Assembly: GCF_017498545.1 (NCBI RefSeq)
Contig: NZ_CP071793.1
Location: 558,001 to 622,000, forward strand
Reading direction: 5' to 3'
DNA length: 64,000 nt
Origin: Sulfidibacter corallicola
Lineage (GTDB): Bacteria; Acidobacteriota; Holophagae; Acanthopleuribacterales; Acanthopleuribacteraceae
Numbering within the stretch: the first letter of the stretch is position 1; every line of letters starts with the position of its first letter. The translations under genes and the position numbers were made by a program. A model generated the notes under the pieces. It saw nothing but the letters and a program-made list of their open reading frames with translations. It ran no database searches and was not told where the DNA came from. Below are positions 53,015-63,400 of the stretch, piece after piece.

Positions 53015-55753
53015 TTACCCCATGGCGAGCAAGGATTTGGTGCGCTGGGTCAGAAGTTCCGCCGTTTGGTTCATCAAGTGGTCGGCCAAATGGTCGACGT
53101 GACGATGGCGCCAGTCTGCCAACGGGGTACCCTTCACGAACTGGTTGAACGAGCCCATCGCCGGACCGCAATGGATTTGGTAGTTAACCTTGTCGTTCGT
53201 TCCCTTCATGGCACATCGCGTCGAATAGATGAAATACCACTTGAAAATCAACACCATTTTGTGGCGTGGATGACGTTCCGCCTTCTCCAGATCCTGAGGT
53301 CGATGACGGCTGTAGTAGGCGCGCGTCTCCTCCCAGACTTCCTCGAAACTGCGGCGAAAATACTTCTCCTGCATCGTGCGTTGGGTGTTGGCGTCGATCT
53401 CGGCCAGTCCTCCGTGGCGACGGTAGAGTTCGTACAATTTCTGAGCCCGTGCAGGGAAGAAAATGCCGCGTTTCAAAACCTGGACCTTGGCCCCGAATTC
53501 GAACATGTCGCCGGCCGGTGCGTAATCGGTATCCTGCACCTCGGCTTGCTGCAACAGGTCCTTGACCCGCTCGCTGGTGCCCGCTTCGGGAGTGCACTGA
53601 TTAATGCTGCCGGTGAGCACAAAATCGGCGCCCAACACCAGCGCGGCCGCCGCCGCTTCCGGGGTGCCGATACCGCCCGCCGCGCCGACACGTATCTTGT
53701 GCTTGTAACCATGGGCAGCCATGGCCTCGTCGCGCAAACGCAGCATGGTCGGAATTAAAGCTGCCGCTACCCCCATGTCCGTGTGACCCCCGCTGTCGGC
53801 CTCAACACACACGTCTTGGCAGACCGGCAACGATCGCGCCGCTTCGGCCTCAGCTTGACTCAATGACCCGGCTGCGACCAACTCGGCCAATAATTTCTGG
53901 GGCGGTGGGGCCAAGAATTGGCGGGCCACTTCCGGGCGCGAAACCTTGGCGATGACGCGGTTGACCGCCACCGCCTGCCCGGTTCGGTCGCGATAGGCAC
54001 CATGGAAGCGATAGCGGACCAGGGGTGCCGACAATCCCATGAAGGCCGATGCTTCCACATTGCGAACCTCGTGCTCGAGAAATAGGTCGACGAGTTCCGC
54101 TTCGCGTTGCGGTTGATCAAGGTTGTTCAGCAGGTTCATGCCAAAGGTTCGGCTGGGATCCAAATGTTGTTTTATGTACAGCAAATCCTGCGCGACCCGT
54201 TGTGGACTCAATCCACCCGTGCCCATAAAGCCCAATAATCCAGCGCGTCCCATGCGCACGACCATTTCCTTCGAGGCAATGCCTTTGTACATACTGCCAC
54301 TGACATAAGCCAGACGTACACCATAATCGCGGCGGAACTCGGCACAACCCAAACGTTCCGGCCGAATACCCATCGAGGAGACGCCGCCCGGTGCCGCTTT
54401 CGGTGTTACCGGCGGCGGCGCCAAGGTGTCGCCGGGCCCGTTGACCGCGTTGTGACGGATGAAGGATTGGCCTTGGTCGGCTAACCCTTGCGAGGCGCCG
54501 TCCAGTGGCGGCACGAACGTGGGTTGGCTGAGAATCGAATGGGTTGCGCCCTGGCCGGACATCCTTTCCTGCTCGCCGGCGGTGCCGAGGTGATCGATCC
54601 GGTTCGATGTGTCGAGTGGGTTGCTTCGGGCATGCAGTGACCAGGTTTCCCGACGCTCGGGTTCGTTCGCATCAAAATCACGGTACCGTCGGCTCGGCGG
54701 ATCCGATACCGGCGGTGGGGATGCGGCGATCCCATGGCGGCCGACGGTCGACGTCGTCGCCCGATTGACAGGGGGTGCCGCTGCCTGAGCCGTCATGGGC
54801 GGCGCAAGGGAAACTGCCGTCCGGGCGGCCGCCGGCGTCGCGGCAGGTGCTGTCGCGCCGACGGTCGCGTTGGTTTCCAAGCGCTGCAATTCGTGGGCGG
54901 TTAGGGGTTTGGCGTCGAGGTTGACGGCACGCCACAGGCCTTGCAAAACACGGCCCGGCCCCATTTCCTGCACTTCCTCCACGCCTTTCGCCATTAAATA
55001 GCGCATGCTGTCGCGCCAGCGCACCGAATCACGGATCTGATGGGCAAGGTTTGCCGCGATTTCGTCAGTGCGATACGGTCGGCCGTGAACATTTGCGATA
55101 ACCGGGATTTTGGGTGCCGCAAAGGTGAACCCCTGCAGGAAGGCGGCAAAGGTTTCCGCCGCCTCGGCCATGTAGCGCGAATGGAACGCGGCGGTAACCC
55201 GTAACGGAACGTAGCGGGGCACGCCACCCGCTTCGAAGGGCTCGCGTAAGCGGTTGATCAGGTCGGCCGGCCCGGAAATCACCGTTTGCTTGGGTGCATT
55301 GTCATTGGCGATGTCGATTCGTCCCTCGCCGTGTTCCTCAACCAAGGCCGTCACCTGCTCGCGGCTCGAGCCGATGACCGCAGCCATGCCGCCGCCGTCG
55401 GCCTGAGCCATCAAACGACCGCGCTCGGAAACCAGCCGCAAACCGGTCTCGAAATCAAACACCTCGGCGGCCAACAATGCGTTGTATTCGCCGAGGGAAT
55501 GACCGGCGACAAAGTCCGGTTTGGGGTCGTGACGAATTTTGGAAAAGTAGGTCAAGGCGTTGACCACGTAGAGGGCGGGTTGTGTGTAATCGGTACGGTT
55601 GAGCTGCTTGTGGGGGTCGTGGCAGCACAGTTCCTCGATCGAATAGCCGAGGATGCGGTCGGCCTGCGCCACGATTTGCGGGAAGGAAGCAAACAACGCG
55701 GCACCCATGCCCCGTGTTTGCGAGCCCTGGCCCGGAAATAGATAGGCAATCAT
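53015..55753 (-). CDS. trans-acting acyltransferase-PfaD enoylreductase fusion
   Basis: 912 residues from ATG 55753 with GAGGAGG just upstream. Residues ~1-290 are a malonyl-CoA:ACP acyltransferase: GQGSQTRGMG, the nucleophile GHSLGEYNALL, and AAFHSRYM with the catalytic His. A Pro/Ala-rich linker (about 300-430) leads to a PfaD-type FMN enoylreductase from about residue 450: AYVSGSMYKGIASKEMV, CVEADSGGHTDMGV, RVGAAGGIGTPEAA, and FVLTGSINQCTPEAGTS. Such AT-ER proteins supply malonyl extender units and enoyl reduction in trans to AT-less polyketide synthases. It is the last gene of a minus-strand operon. The FHS motif near the AT His suggests malonyl specificity. Confidence 0.93.
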   Translation of the reverse strand: MIAYLFPGQGSQTRGMGAALFASFPQIVAQADRILGYSIEELCCHDPHKQLNRTDYTQPALYVVNALTYFSKIRHDPKPDFVAGHSLGEYNALLAAEVFDFETGLRLVSERGRLMAQADGGGMAAVIGSSREQVTALVEEHGEGRIDIANDNAPKQTVISGPADLINRLREPFEAGGVPRYVPLRVTAAFHSRYMAEAAETFAAFLQGFTFAAPKIPVIANVHGRPYRTDEIAANLAHQIRDSVRWRDSMRYLMAKGVEEVQEMGPGRVLQGLWRAVNLDAKPLTAHELQRLETNATVGATAPAATPAAARTAVSLAPPMTAQAAAPPVNRATTSTVGRHGIAASPPPVSDPPSRRYRDFDANEPERRETWSLHARSNPLDTSNRIDHLGTAGEQERMSGQGATHSILSQPTFVPPLDGASQGLADQGQSFIRHNAVNGPGDTLAPPPVTPKAAPGGVSSMGIRPERLGCAEFRRDYGVRLAYVSGSMYKGIASKEMVVRMGRAGLLGFMGTGGLSPQRVAQDLLYIKQHLDPSRTFGMNLLNNLDQPQREAELVDLFLEHEVRNVEASAFMGLSAPLVRYRFHGAYRDRTGQAVAVNRVIAKVSRPEVARQFLAPPPQKLLAELVAAGSLSQAEAEAARSLPVCQDVCVEADSGGHTDMGVAAALIPTMLRLRDEAMAAHGYKHKIRVGAAGGIGTPEAAAAALVLGADFVLTGSINQCTPEAGTSERVKDLLQQAEVQDTDYAPAGDMFEFGAKVQVLKRGIFFPARAQKLYELYRRHGGLAEIDANTQRTMQEKYFRRSFEEVWEETRAYYSRHRPQDLEKAERHPRHKMVLIFKWYFIYSTRCAMKGTNDKVNYQIHCGPAMGSFNQFVKGTPLADWRHRHVDHLADHLMNQTAELLTQRTKSLLAMG

Positions 55754-55805
55754 AAAATTCCTCCTCGTTCGCGCGGGCCGGCGTCGCCAGCCCGCACGCG
55801 CATCT

Positions 55806-58800
55806 TTAGGCTAAGGTGCCGTCGATTTCTTTGAGAATCAGATCGAGCAACGCGTCTTGGCTTTCCTCGGCGTGCAGGAACAGGTGCGATCCCGGCAGGA
55901 CACGGAATTGGAACCGACCCGTTGTCAGTTCGCGCCAGGCACGCATCTCAATTTCCGAAACGACGCGGTCGCCACGGCCGTGAATGGCGGTCAGGGGTAC
56001 GTCGAAAACGGGTTCTCGCTCATCGGGTTGGTAGGATTCGAGAATGCTCCATTCCTCGACCGTGGCCGGTTCGACGGCCCGTTTGGCTTCATCGGGCATG
56101 GTCACCATGTCGAACAACTCGCCGTAGTAATTCCATATTTCTTGCCGCTGTTCCTCACTCAGTTGGGCCAGCTCCTGCGGCGTCGGCATGCGCGACAAAC
56201 CACTGGCGCGAAACGCCGCTTTCGTGAAAATGGTGACGGGATTGGGCCAGATGGTTGGGGCGGTGAATCCGCCGATGAACAGATGCTTCAGTGACCCGAT
56301 ACCGCGTTGCCACAAGCGGTGAACCAATCGCCAAGCGAAGAAACCTCCGCCGCTATGGCCATAGAAGGCAAAGGGTTTGTCGAACATCGGCATCAGCGCT
56401 TCTTCCATGCCGTCGACTAAATCGACGATGTGACCGTAAGGCCTCTCGCGGATTCGCGTTTCCTTGCCCGGGAACTGGATGGGGCAGACCTCGATGTAAT
56501 CGGGAAGCTTGGCCTGCCATTCGCGATAAAGCGAGGCGCCGCGCACCCCGTAGGGAATACAAAATAAGCGGAACGGCGCATCACGCGGAGCTTTGTGATA
56601 GGCGATCCAGGAATCGGGATCGAGTTTGGGCGGTTGACTGTACCATTCGACCGTTTCACCGGTGGGTTTGTCCGGCAACAGCTTGACCAGGGTATCGGCG
56701 AATTGCGCCAAGGTGGGACTTTCGTAAATGAAGCTGAGTGGCAGGTCCATCGATAACTCGCGATCAATATGGGCTTTCAACTCCACGCCGATCAGTGAAT
56801 CAATACCCAGTTCCATCAATTGAACGTCGGCGTCAATCTCTTCACGAGGAACGCGTGAAATCTGTTCAATCGCTTCTACCAGGAATTCGGTCATCAGCCG
56901 TCGCTGTTCGTCGGCAAACGAGGTGTGCAACAATGCCAGCAAAATCGCCGAAGCGCCTTCCGCCGCCGTTGCATCGCCCGCATCGCGTTCGGGATCGTCG
57001 CCGCCAAATGCACGTGCCATGTCTTCACGACGCTGGGCGTCAATGACGGCCAGCCGCAAGCCTTCGGCCTGCAACAGGACCTGACCTTGTTCATCGAAAA
57101 TTTGGACGTTGCCGACCATGCGGTCGGCGCTGTCGCGTTCCGGTTCCACCACCAGGTGCAGCGAACAGGCACCCATCGGACCGTTGTGGTAAATGGTCAG
57201 GGCATCGATGGCGACGACCATGAACAAATCGTCGTCGCTCAGGTGTTTGCGACCGGCAAAATAAAATAACTGGGCGACGGTGTCGACGATGCCCGGGTGT
57301 AGACCCAAGCCCTCGAGGTGAACCTCATGCTCGTCGGCGTCGGGTTCGCGCAATTCGGCCAACAGCTCGCCACGGCCGCGATGCAATTCAGCGACCCATT
57401 TGACGGAGCGACCGAGGGGACCGAAGCCTTGATCCTCAATCATGCGATGGGTTTCTTCGCCACTGAGCCTTTGGTGGCAGCGCTGGGTGAGCTGCCGTCG
57501 GTCCTCGGCGCTAAAGTGCGGTGCTTGGGCTTGCTGGAGCACGTCGACACAACCATCGGCGTGCAGTGACCAACTGCCCTTCTCGGGTGCTTGACTGAAC
57601 AGGCGGAAGCGGCGGCCGCCGTCGGCACCGGGCGCGTCTTGATCCCGTGGCGCTTGGTCAACCAACAATTGAACGTCGCGGGTGCGCTCATCGCCGAAGT
57701 ACATCACGAGCTTGAACGCCATGTCCCGCACAACGGTCGCCATCGGCACGCCGTCACGACGGTTGACCGCCCGTGCCAGCAGTTCCAAGTAATAACCAAC
57801 GTGTAAGACGTTGCGGTTGTGCGCCAGTTGCGGCAAGCGTTTTGGGCCGATGCGGAACCGGAACAGGGATTCGTCGATCGGTGCGTCGATGGGTTCCGGC
57901 TCGAGTGCGTCGGGCGGTTCGGCGATCAGTTGCGATTCCTCGTCCTGTGACGATAAGTCCTGTAAATGGAGAGGGGCGGTTTCAGCGAGCGGGTCATCAC
58001 TTTGACCCAAGTAGGGATCCAGCCAGAAACGGCGGCCTTGAAAGGGATAGGTCGGCAAGTCCAATTTATAGCGAACGCGACCTTGATCGAAACCGGACCA
58101 ATCAATGGGGAACCCGGCACAGAAGAAAGTGGCAAGATGACGACATAAATCGGCATAGGGTGTGTGCTCACCGGCGCATTCGGCTTGATAGCAGTCCTCA
58201 CTCGAAGGTCTTCCCGGTGGTAAACCGATGTTCAGGAAAAAGCGAAAGCCCTGGCGCTGCAAGTTTTCGACCGCTCGCGTGCTATCACCGGCGCTATTTG
58301 GGTGTGACCAATAGGCGGCGGTGCGAAAGTCGTCTTGACCGTTCGTTCGCAGTGAGACAAATCGCAATGCGGGATCGCTCGGCAAGGGAGGCCGCCAAGA
58401 CGGCTCCTGTTTGAGGCCGGCCCACATCACGGCGATGGCGGCGGCGTCCTCCAAGCGGAACAAGCCGGTGGCATAAGCGGCCAGGCATTCGCCCAAGCCA
58501 TAGCCGATGACGGCAGCAGGCGCAACCCCCCAACGAGACCAGATCTGGATTAAGGTTGCCTGGTAACAAAACAGCAGCAACGACTGATCGCGTGGCGGTA
58601 GTTGTTGCCACCGTTCGAGCGCTTCATAAAGGGGTGTATCGGTGGCGTCTCTGAAGCGTTCCGTGTGATGTTCGAGGGTTTCAGCGAATCGAGGGATGCT
58701 GTCGCCCAGGGCTTTGGCCGCGGCCAAGGCCCTGGGGTCGTCGCCCAAAATCAACGCCAACTTGCCGCGTTTGCTTCCGATTTGGCCTTCGGCGATCGGT

Positions 58801-60431
58801 GTCGCCTGCAGCGCCGCCAGCATGTCGCCGCGGTCGGACGCGGCGAAGACCGCACGGTGTTCGTAATGGCGGCGGCAGGCATTGGCGCTGTGGCAAAAAT
58901 CGCCGAGCTCGTGATCTTGGCGATGGGTCAAATCGAGGTGGAACCGTGCCACAGCCGCTTCGAGTGCTTTGCTGTCGCGTGCCGAGATGGCGAGCAACTG
59001 TTGCGGCGGTTCCGAGCCTTGGATGGGGCTGGACGTGGCGGCGTTGGGGTCGTCGGCCGCTGACGGTGGGCAGCCAACGATGACGTGGGCGTTGGTGCCG
59101 CTGAAACCGAAGGAACTGACACCGGCGAAACGGCGCGAGCCGGCGACCGGCCAAGGCGTAACCTCTGTCGCGACTTTGGCGGGAATGCGCGCCAAATCCA
59201 TGCGCGGGTTCTGTTTTTTGAAGTGTTGGTTGGGCGGAATGCGGCCCGACTCGACAGCCAGAATGGCTTTGATCAAACCGGCAATGCCCGCGGCTGCTTC
59301 CAAATGGCCGATACTCGACTTGACACCGCCCAGCACCAAGGGTTCGCCGCGCCGGCGGCTACCGCGAAAAACATCGGACAATGCTTTGACTTCGACGGGA
59401 TCGCCCAGGGGCGTGCCGGTCCCGTGGGCCTCGACATAGCCGATCTGTTCGGGACCGATGCGGGCATTGTTCAAGGCTTGGTGAATCACTTTTTGTTGGG
59501 CCAGGCCGTTGGGAACGGTCAAGCCGCTGGTGATGCCGTCGTGGTTCACGGCCGAGCCTTCGATAACCGCGTAAATGTAATCGCGATCGGCAATCGCACG
59601 CGTGAGGCGTTTGAGCACGATCATGCCGCAACCTTCCGCGCGTACGTAACCGTTGGCATCGGCGTCGAAGGTTTTACAGCGGCCATCCTTGGAAAGCGCT
59701 TTCATGCGACATAACAGGACAAAGGTTTTCGGTGAAAGCATCGCGTTGACACCGCCCGCAAGCGCGGTATCGCATTCACCGCGGCGCAGGCTTTCGCAGG
59801 CCAGGTGAACCGCCACCAGTGATGAGGAACACGCGGTGTCGACCGACAGTGCCGGTCCCGTTAAACCCAAGGTGTGGGCGATGCGACCTGAGGCAATGTT
59901 GGGTGATGAACCAGTAATCGTATAGGGATCGATATGTGCCGGATCGCGCGGGATGACGGCGTACTCAGTGGAAATCAGACCGACGAACACGCCGGTGCGG
60001 CTGCCGCGCAGCGTGTCCTTGGCGGTCATGCCGGCCCGCTCGAAGGCTTCCCAACCCACTTCCAGCAGCAGGCGGTGTTGCGGGTCCATTTCAATCGCCT
60101 CACGTGGCGAGATCCCGAAGAAACGGGCGTCGAAATGGTCGATCCCGCCTTGAAGGAAGCCGCCGCGGCGGGTATACATTTTGCCGACACGGCCGATCTC
60201 TTCATCGTAATAGGCATCGACATCGAAACGATCGGCGGGAATATCACAAATGCCGTCACCACCGTTTTCGAGAAAATGGAGGTAGGCTCGCGGCGAGTGG
60301 CAACCGCCTGGAAAACGGCAACCGATACCGATTACGGCAACGGCGTCGTTGGCCATTGTCGCATGATGGTCGGGCTGCTCTGGCTGCGCCACGGTGTGGG
60401 GTCGAGATGAGAATGGGGGGTGATCGGTCAC
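55806..60431 (-). CDS. polyketide synthase: KS-vestigial AT-DH-like-ACP-thioesterase
   Basis: 1541 residues. Ketosynthase ~28-455 has DTACSSSLVAVH (Cys), EAHGTGTPLGDPVE and SIGHLEAAAG. Residues ~520-800 look like an acyltransferase but the nucleophile elbow reads GYGLGECLAAY (near 643) where GHSxG is expected, so Ser is Gly and it should be inactive. A double-hotdog DH-like domain (about 850-1130) has LHPGIVDTVAQ with the Asp, but the HxxxGxxxxP part is altered. The ACP is near 1165-1250 with GIDSL (phosphopantetheine Ser near 1208). The terminal thioesterase (~1270-1541) has FPGKETRIRERP, GHSGGGF (Ser near 1357) and GSHLFLH, like type II thioesterases. It ends the assembly line and releases the product. 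The start is 68 bases after the upstream PKS gene. Confidence 0.93.
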   Translation of the reverse strand: MTDHPPFSSRPHTVAQPEQPDHHATMANDAVAVIGIGCRFPGGCHSPRAYLHFLENGGDGICDIPADRFDVDAYYDEEIGRVGKMYTRRGGFLQGGIDHFDARFFGISPREAIEMDPQHRLLLEVGWEAFERAGMTAKDTLRGSRTGVFVGLISTEYAVIPRDPAHIDPYTITGSSPNIASGRIAHTLGLTGPALSVDTACSSSLVAVHLACESLRRGECDTALAGGVNAMLSPKTFVLLCRMKALSKDGRCKTFDADANGYVRAEGCGMIVLKRLTRAIADRDYIYAVIEGSAVNHDGITSGLTVPNGLAQQKVIHQALNNARIGPEQIGYVEAHGTGTPLGDPVEVKALSDVFRGSRRRGEPLVLGGVKSSIGHLEAAAGIAGLIKAILAVESGRIPPNQHFKKQNPRMDLARIPAKVATEVTPWPVAGSRRFAGVSSFGFSGTNAHVIVGCPPSAADDPNAATSSPIQGSEPPQQLLAISARDSKALEAAVARFHLDLTHRQDHELGDFCHSANACRRHYEHRAVFAASDRGDMLAALQATPIAEGQIGSKRGKLALILGDDPRALAAAKALGDSIPRFAETLEHHTERFRDATDTPLYEALERWQQLPPRDQSLLLFCYQATLIQIWSRWGVAPAAVIGYGLGECLAAYATGLFRLEDAAAIAVMWAGLKQEPSWRPPLPSDPALRFVSLRTNGQDDFRTAAYWSHPNSAGDSTRAVENLQRQGFRFFLNIGLPPGRPSSEDCYQAECAGEHTPYADLCRHLATFFCAGFPIDWSGFDQGRVRYKLDLPTYPFQGRRFWLDPYLGQSDDPLAETAPLHLQDLSSQDEESQLIAEPPDALEPEPIDAPIDESLFRFRIGPKRLPQLAHNRNVLHVGYYLELLARAVNRRDGVPMATVVRDMAFKLVMYFGDERTRDVQLLVDQAPRDQDAPGADGGRRFRLFSQAPEKGSWSLHADGCVDVLQQAQAPHFSAEDRRQLTQRCHQRLSGEETHRMIEDQGFGPLGRSVKWVAELHRGRGELLAELREPDADEHEVHLEGLGLHPGIVDTVAQLFYFAGRKHLSDDDLFMVVAIDALTIYHNGPMGACSLHLVVEPERDSADRMVGNVQIFDEQGQVLLQAEGLRLAVIDAQRREDMARAFGGDDPERDAGDATAAEGASAILLALLHTSFADEQRRLMTEFLVEAIEQISRVPREEIDADVQLMELGIDSLIGVELKAHIDRELSMDLPLSFIYESPTLAQFADTLVKLLPDKPTGETVEWYSQPPKLDPDSWIAYHKAPRDAPFRLFCIPYGVRGASLYREWQAKLPDYIEVCPIQFPGKETRIRERPYGHIVDLVDGMEEALMPMFDKPFAFYGHSGGGFFAWRLVHRLWQRGIGSLKHLFIGGFTAPTIWPNPVTIFTKAAFRASGLSRMPTPQELAQLSEEQRQEIWNYYGELFDMVTMPDEAKRAVEPATVEEWSILESYQPDEREPVFDVPLTAIHGRGDRVVSEIEMRAWRELTTGRFQFRVLPGSHLFLHAEESQDALLDLILKEIDGTLA

Positions 60432-60498
60432 GGAGAATCCTCCTTGAGATACACGACGGATGCCGTCGAAGTCGTTGGTTTCATAGGGTCACCGGGTC

Positions 60499-63400
60499 TT
60501 AGACACGCAGCGCGGCGGTTAGGATGCCGGACTCGGTTGGTTCGTCGATCACGCGGGGCGGCGCAATCGGCAGGTATTGAAGGCATTTGTGGCGGTCGGC
60601 AAGGATCATGGCCAATTGAGGATGGTCGGCGGCTAGCCCTTTTTCGAAAACCTGCCAACCGAGCGCGGTCTGCAACGGTGCCAGGCCGATACGCTGAATC
60701 ATCAGGTCCAGTAAGTTGTCGTCAATGCACATGCCGCCGTCCTGCCACAGCGGCCAATTGAGCGCAAGGCTGCGGCCGTTGCGGCGGCCCAGCGCGCGCT
60801 CTTGTTCGCGGGCGACCAGGTAATGATCCATAAAGGCGTTGGCCGCGGCGTAGTCGCATTGACCGGCATTGCCGAACAGAGCGACGGTTGAGGAAAAGGC
60901 GACGAAGTAGCGCAACGGATCTTCTCGTGTGAGTTCGTCTAAATGGCAGAGTCCTTTGATTTTGGGTTCGAGCACCGCTTGAAAATCGGCCGTGCTTTTC
61001 TGGGTTAGGTAGCTATCGCGCAATTGACCGGCCGCGTGGATGATTCCCTCGATGGCGCCAAAACGGCGGCGCGCCTGGCTGAGTGCGCCCGCCAACGCTG
61101 CACGATCGCTAACATCGGCGCAGAGGTATGCGACCGTTGCACCAAGCGATTGAAGTTCATCGAGCGCGGCTTGTTTGGGTTCGTCGAGCGTTGAACGGCC
61201 CAGCAGAACCAGGTTCGTCTTGCCCGCCGTTTGGATTAATTGACGTGCGAACAAGAGACCCAGGCCGCCGGCGCCGCCGGTGATCAGAATCGTTTGCTCT
61301 GCCGGCCGTGAGGTCGCGGTAACTTCGTTGTCGAGCTGTACCTCGCGGTTGATTTCAACTTGGCGTTCTCCACCGCGGTAACGCACCGACGCCGCCGCGC
61401 TCCTGTCCTGCAACTCGGCGAACAGGAAGTCTATGGTGCGCGGATCGTTGGGTTCGAGCGCCAGATGGCGCAACCCCAAACGCGGGTTCTCCTGTGCCAA
61501 GGACTTGGCAAAGCCGCTAACCGCAGCATTGGCCGGTTGATAACCTTCGTGGGTTTCTTGTGACAAAACTAACATCATCAGTGGCTTAGAGGGTTTGAGA
61601 CGGCTTAGGGTTTGGGTGAGGTGGAAGATGCTGTACAAGCCGGATTCCAGCAGATGCTCTTGCCGTTCAAGCCGGTCGACGCCTTGCCGCGTCCAGGCGT
61701 GAATGACGCCGTCCGGTAGGCGTCCGTAACGCTGGTTCAATTGTTCGACAAGCTTGCGCCAATCTTCGCCGTCGGTCGGATCGACGCCGAACACATCGTC
61801 GGCTGCGAGCGGTTCGGCGAAACGGCTCTGGATCAGGACCAAGCGTGCGGCATTTTCGTGATCTTCCAGCCATGCCGCCAATTCCAGGTAGAGGCTTCCG
61901 TCGTTGTCGAGCAGCCATATGAGGCGTGTTTCTTCGCAATCATCGCTTTGCAGGAGTTGCGTTTCCCAATCGCGTGTGAAGTAAATCGGCGCGAAGGCTG
62001 CCGGGTCGAACTTTTTCTCGGGTGCGGCGGTCGTGCCGCTCGCTTTGGTACTTAGGTTGCGCCAGTCGATTTCGGCGACGAGGTATTCGGCCAAGGCCGA
62101 GACATTGGGATAATCGAACGTGGCCGTGGCGTAAAGCGCGATGCTCAGTGTTTGCTCAATTTCGTTGTAGAGCCGCGTCGCCAGAACCGAGTCCATCCCC
62201 ATCTCGAAGAAACCGCGTTCCCAATCGGGCGGCGCGTCCATCGGCAATTCGAGCAACGCGACCACCTTTTGGCTAAGAAATTCCTGCATCAATTCGATGC
62301 GCTCAGCGCTGGGGGCTGCAGCCATGTCGCGCAAAACACGGCTGCCAGGGTCGGCGTTTTGCGAGCCGTCGTCCGCGCTGTCGGGATCGGTGCTCGCGGT
62401 GACCTCGGCCTTTGCCTCCAGGTCCAGCGTCGGCATGTCCATGTCGTTGCGGTCGATCAGCCAATAGCGATCGCGGCGGAACGGGTAATTGGGAAGCGCG
62501 ATGCGGTTGGCCGCAGGGCCGTGCCAAAGCGCGCGCCAATCGATGTGAGTACCTTGCACCCAAGCACGGGCGGTCTGAGCGGTTGATGCGGCGTTTGGCA
62601 CGGTTGTGTCGTGCTGTGCATCGGAAAACCAGGGGCCGTCTTCGTGGTTTGCATTGCCAGCGATGAAGCGATCGAGGGCAGTTAGCGCTTGCGCGCAGGT
62701 GGCGGCGGTCCAAGCGAGTCGATGGTTCATGGCCTCACGACTGGTTTGCAGCGTCCAAGCGACATGTTGCAGCCAGTGCTCGGCTTGGGGTTGGGCTGCT
62801 CGGGCGGTGATCACCGCGCGCAGATCTCGAGCCTGCCGCCGAAGGGCTTGTGGTTCTTTGGCGGACAGGCAAAAGACGCGTTCCACGCCGCTTTGGGGCG
62901 GTGCTTCGATGGGTGCTTGCGGCGCTTCTTCAACGATCATATGGACGTTGACGCCGCCGACGCCAAACGAGCTGATGCCGGCGCGACGCGGCAGCGTCCG
63001 GCCGTTTTTCCGGCGGGTCGGCCAGGCTTGGGATGAGAGCGCCACGTCAAACGGTGTTTGGGTAAAGTCGATGTTGGGGTTAAGTGCTCTGCCAAATAGC
63101 GGCGAGGGCACCAACGTGGTGTGTTTAAGTTGCAGCAGGACTTTGGTTAGCTGGGAAATGCCGGCTGCGGCCTCGGCATGGCCGATATTGGCTTTGACCG
63201 AACCGATGGTGCAGCGTTCGCCGGAACCCCCCACCGGTGCGATCGCTTCGGTCAAACCCTGAACCTCGATGGGGTCGCCGAGTTTTGTGCCGGTCCCGTG
63301 GGCTTCGACATAACCGATGGTGTCGGCTGCAACGCCGGCCCGCTGTAACGCCTGTTTGACTAAATCGGCTTGGGCGTTGGGGTTGGGGACGGTGTAGCCG

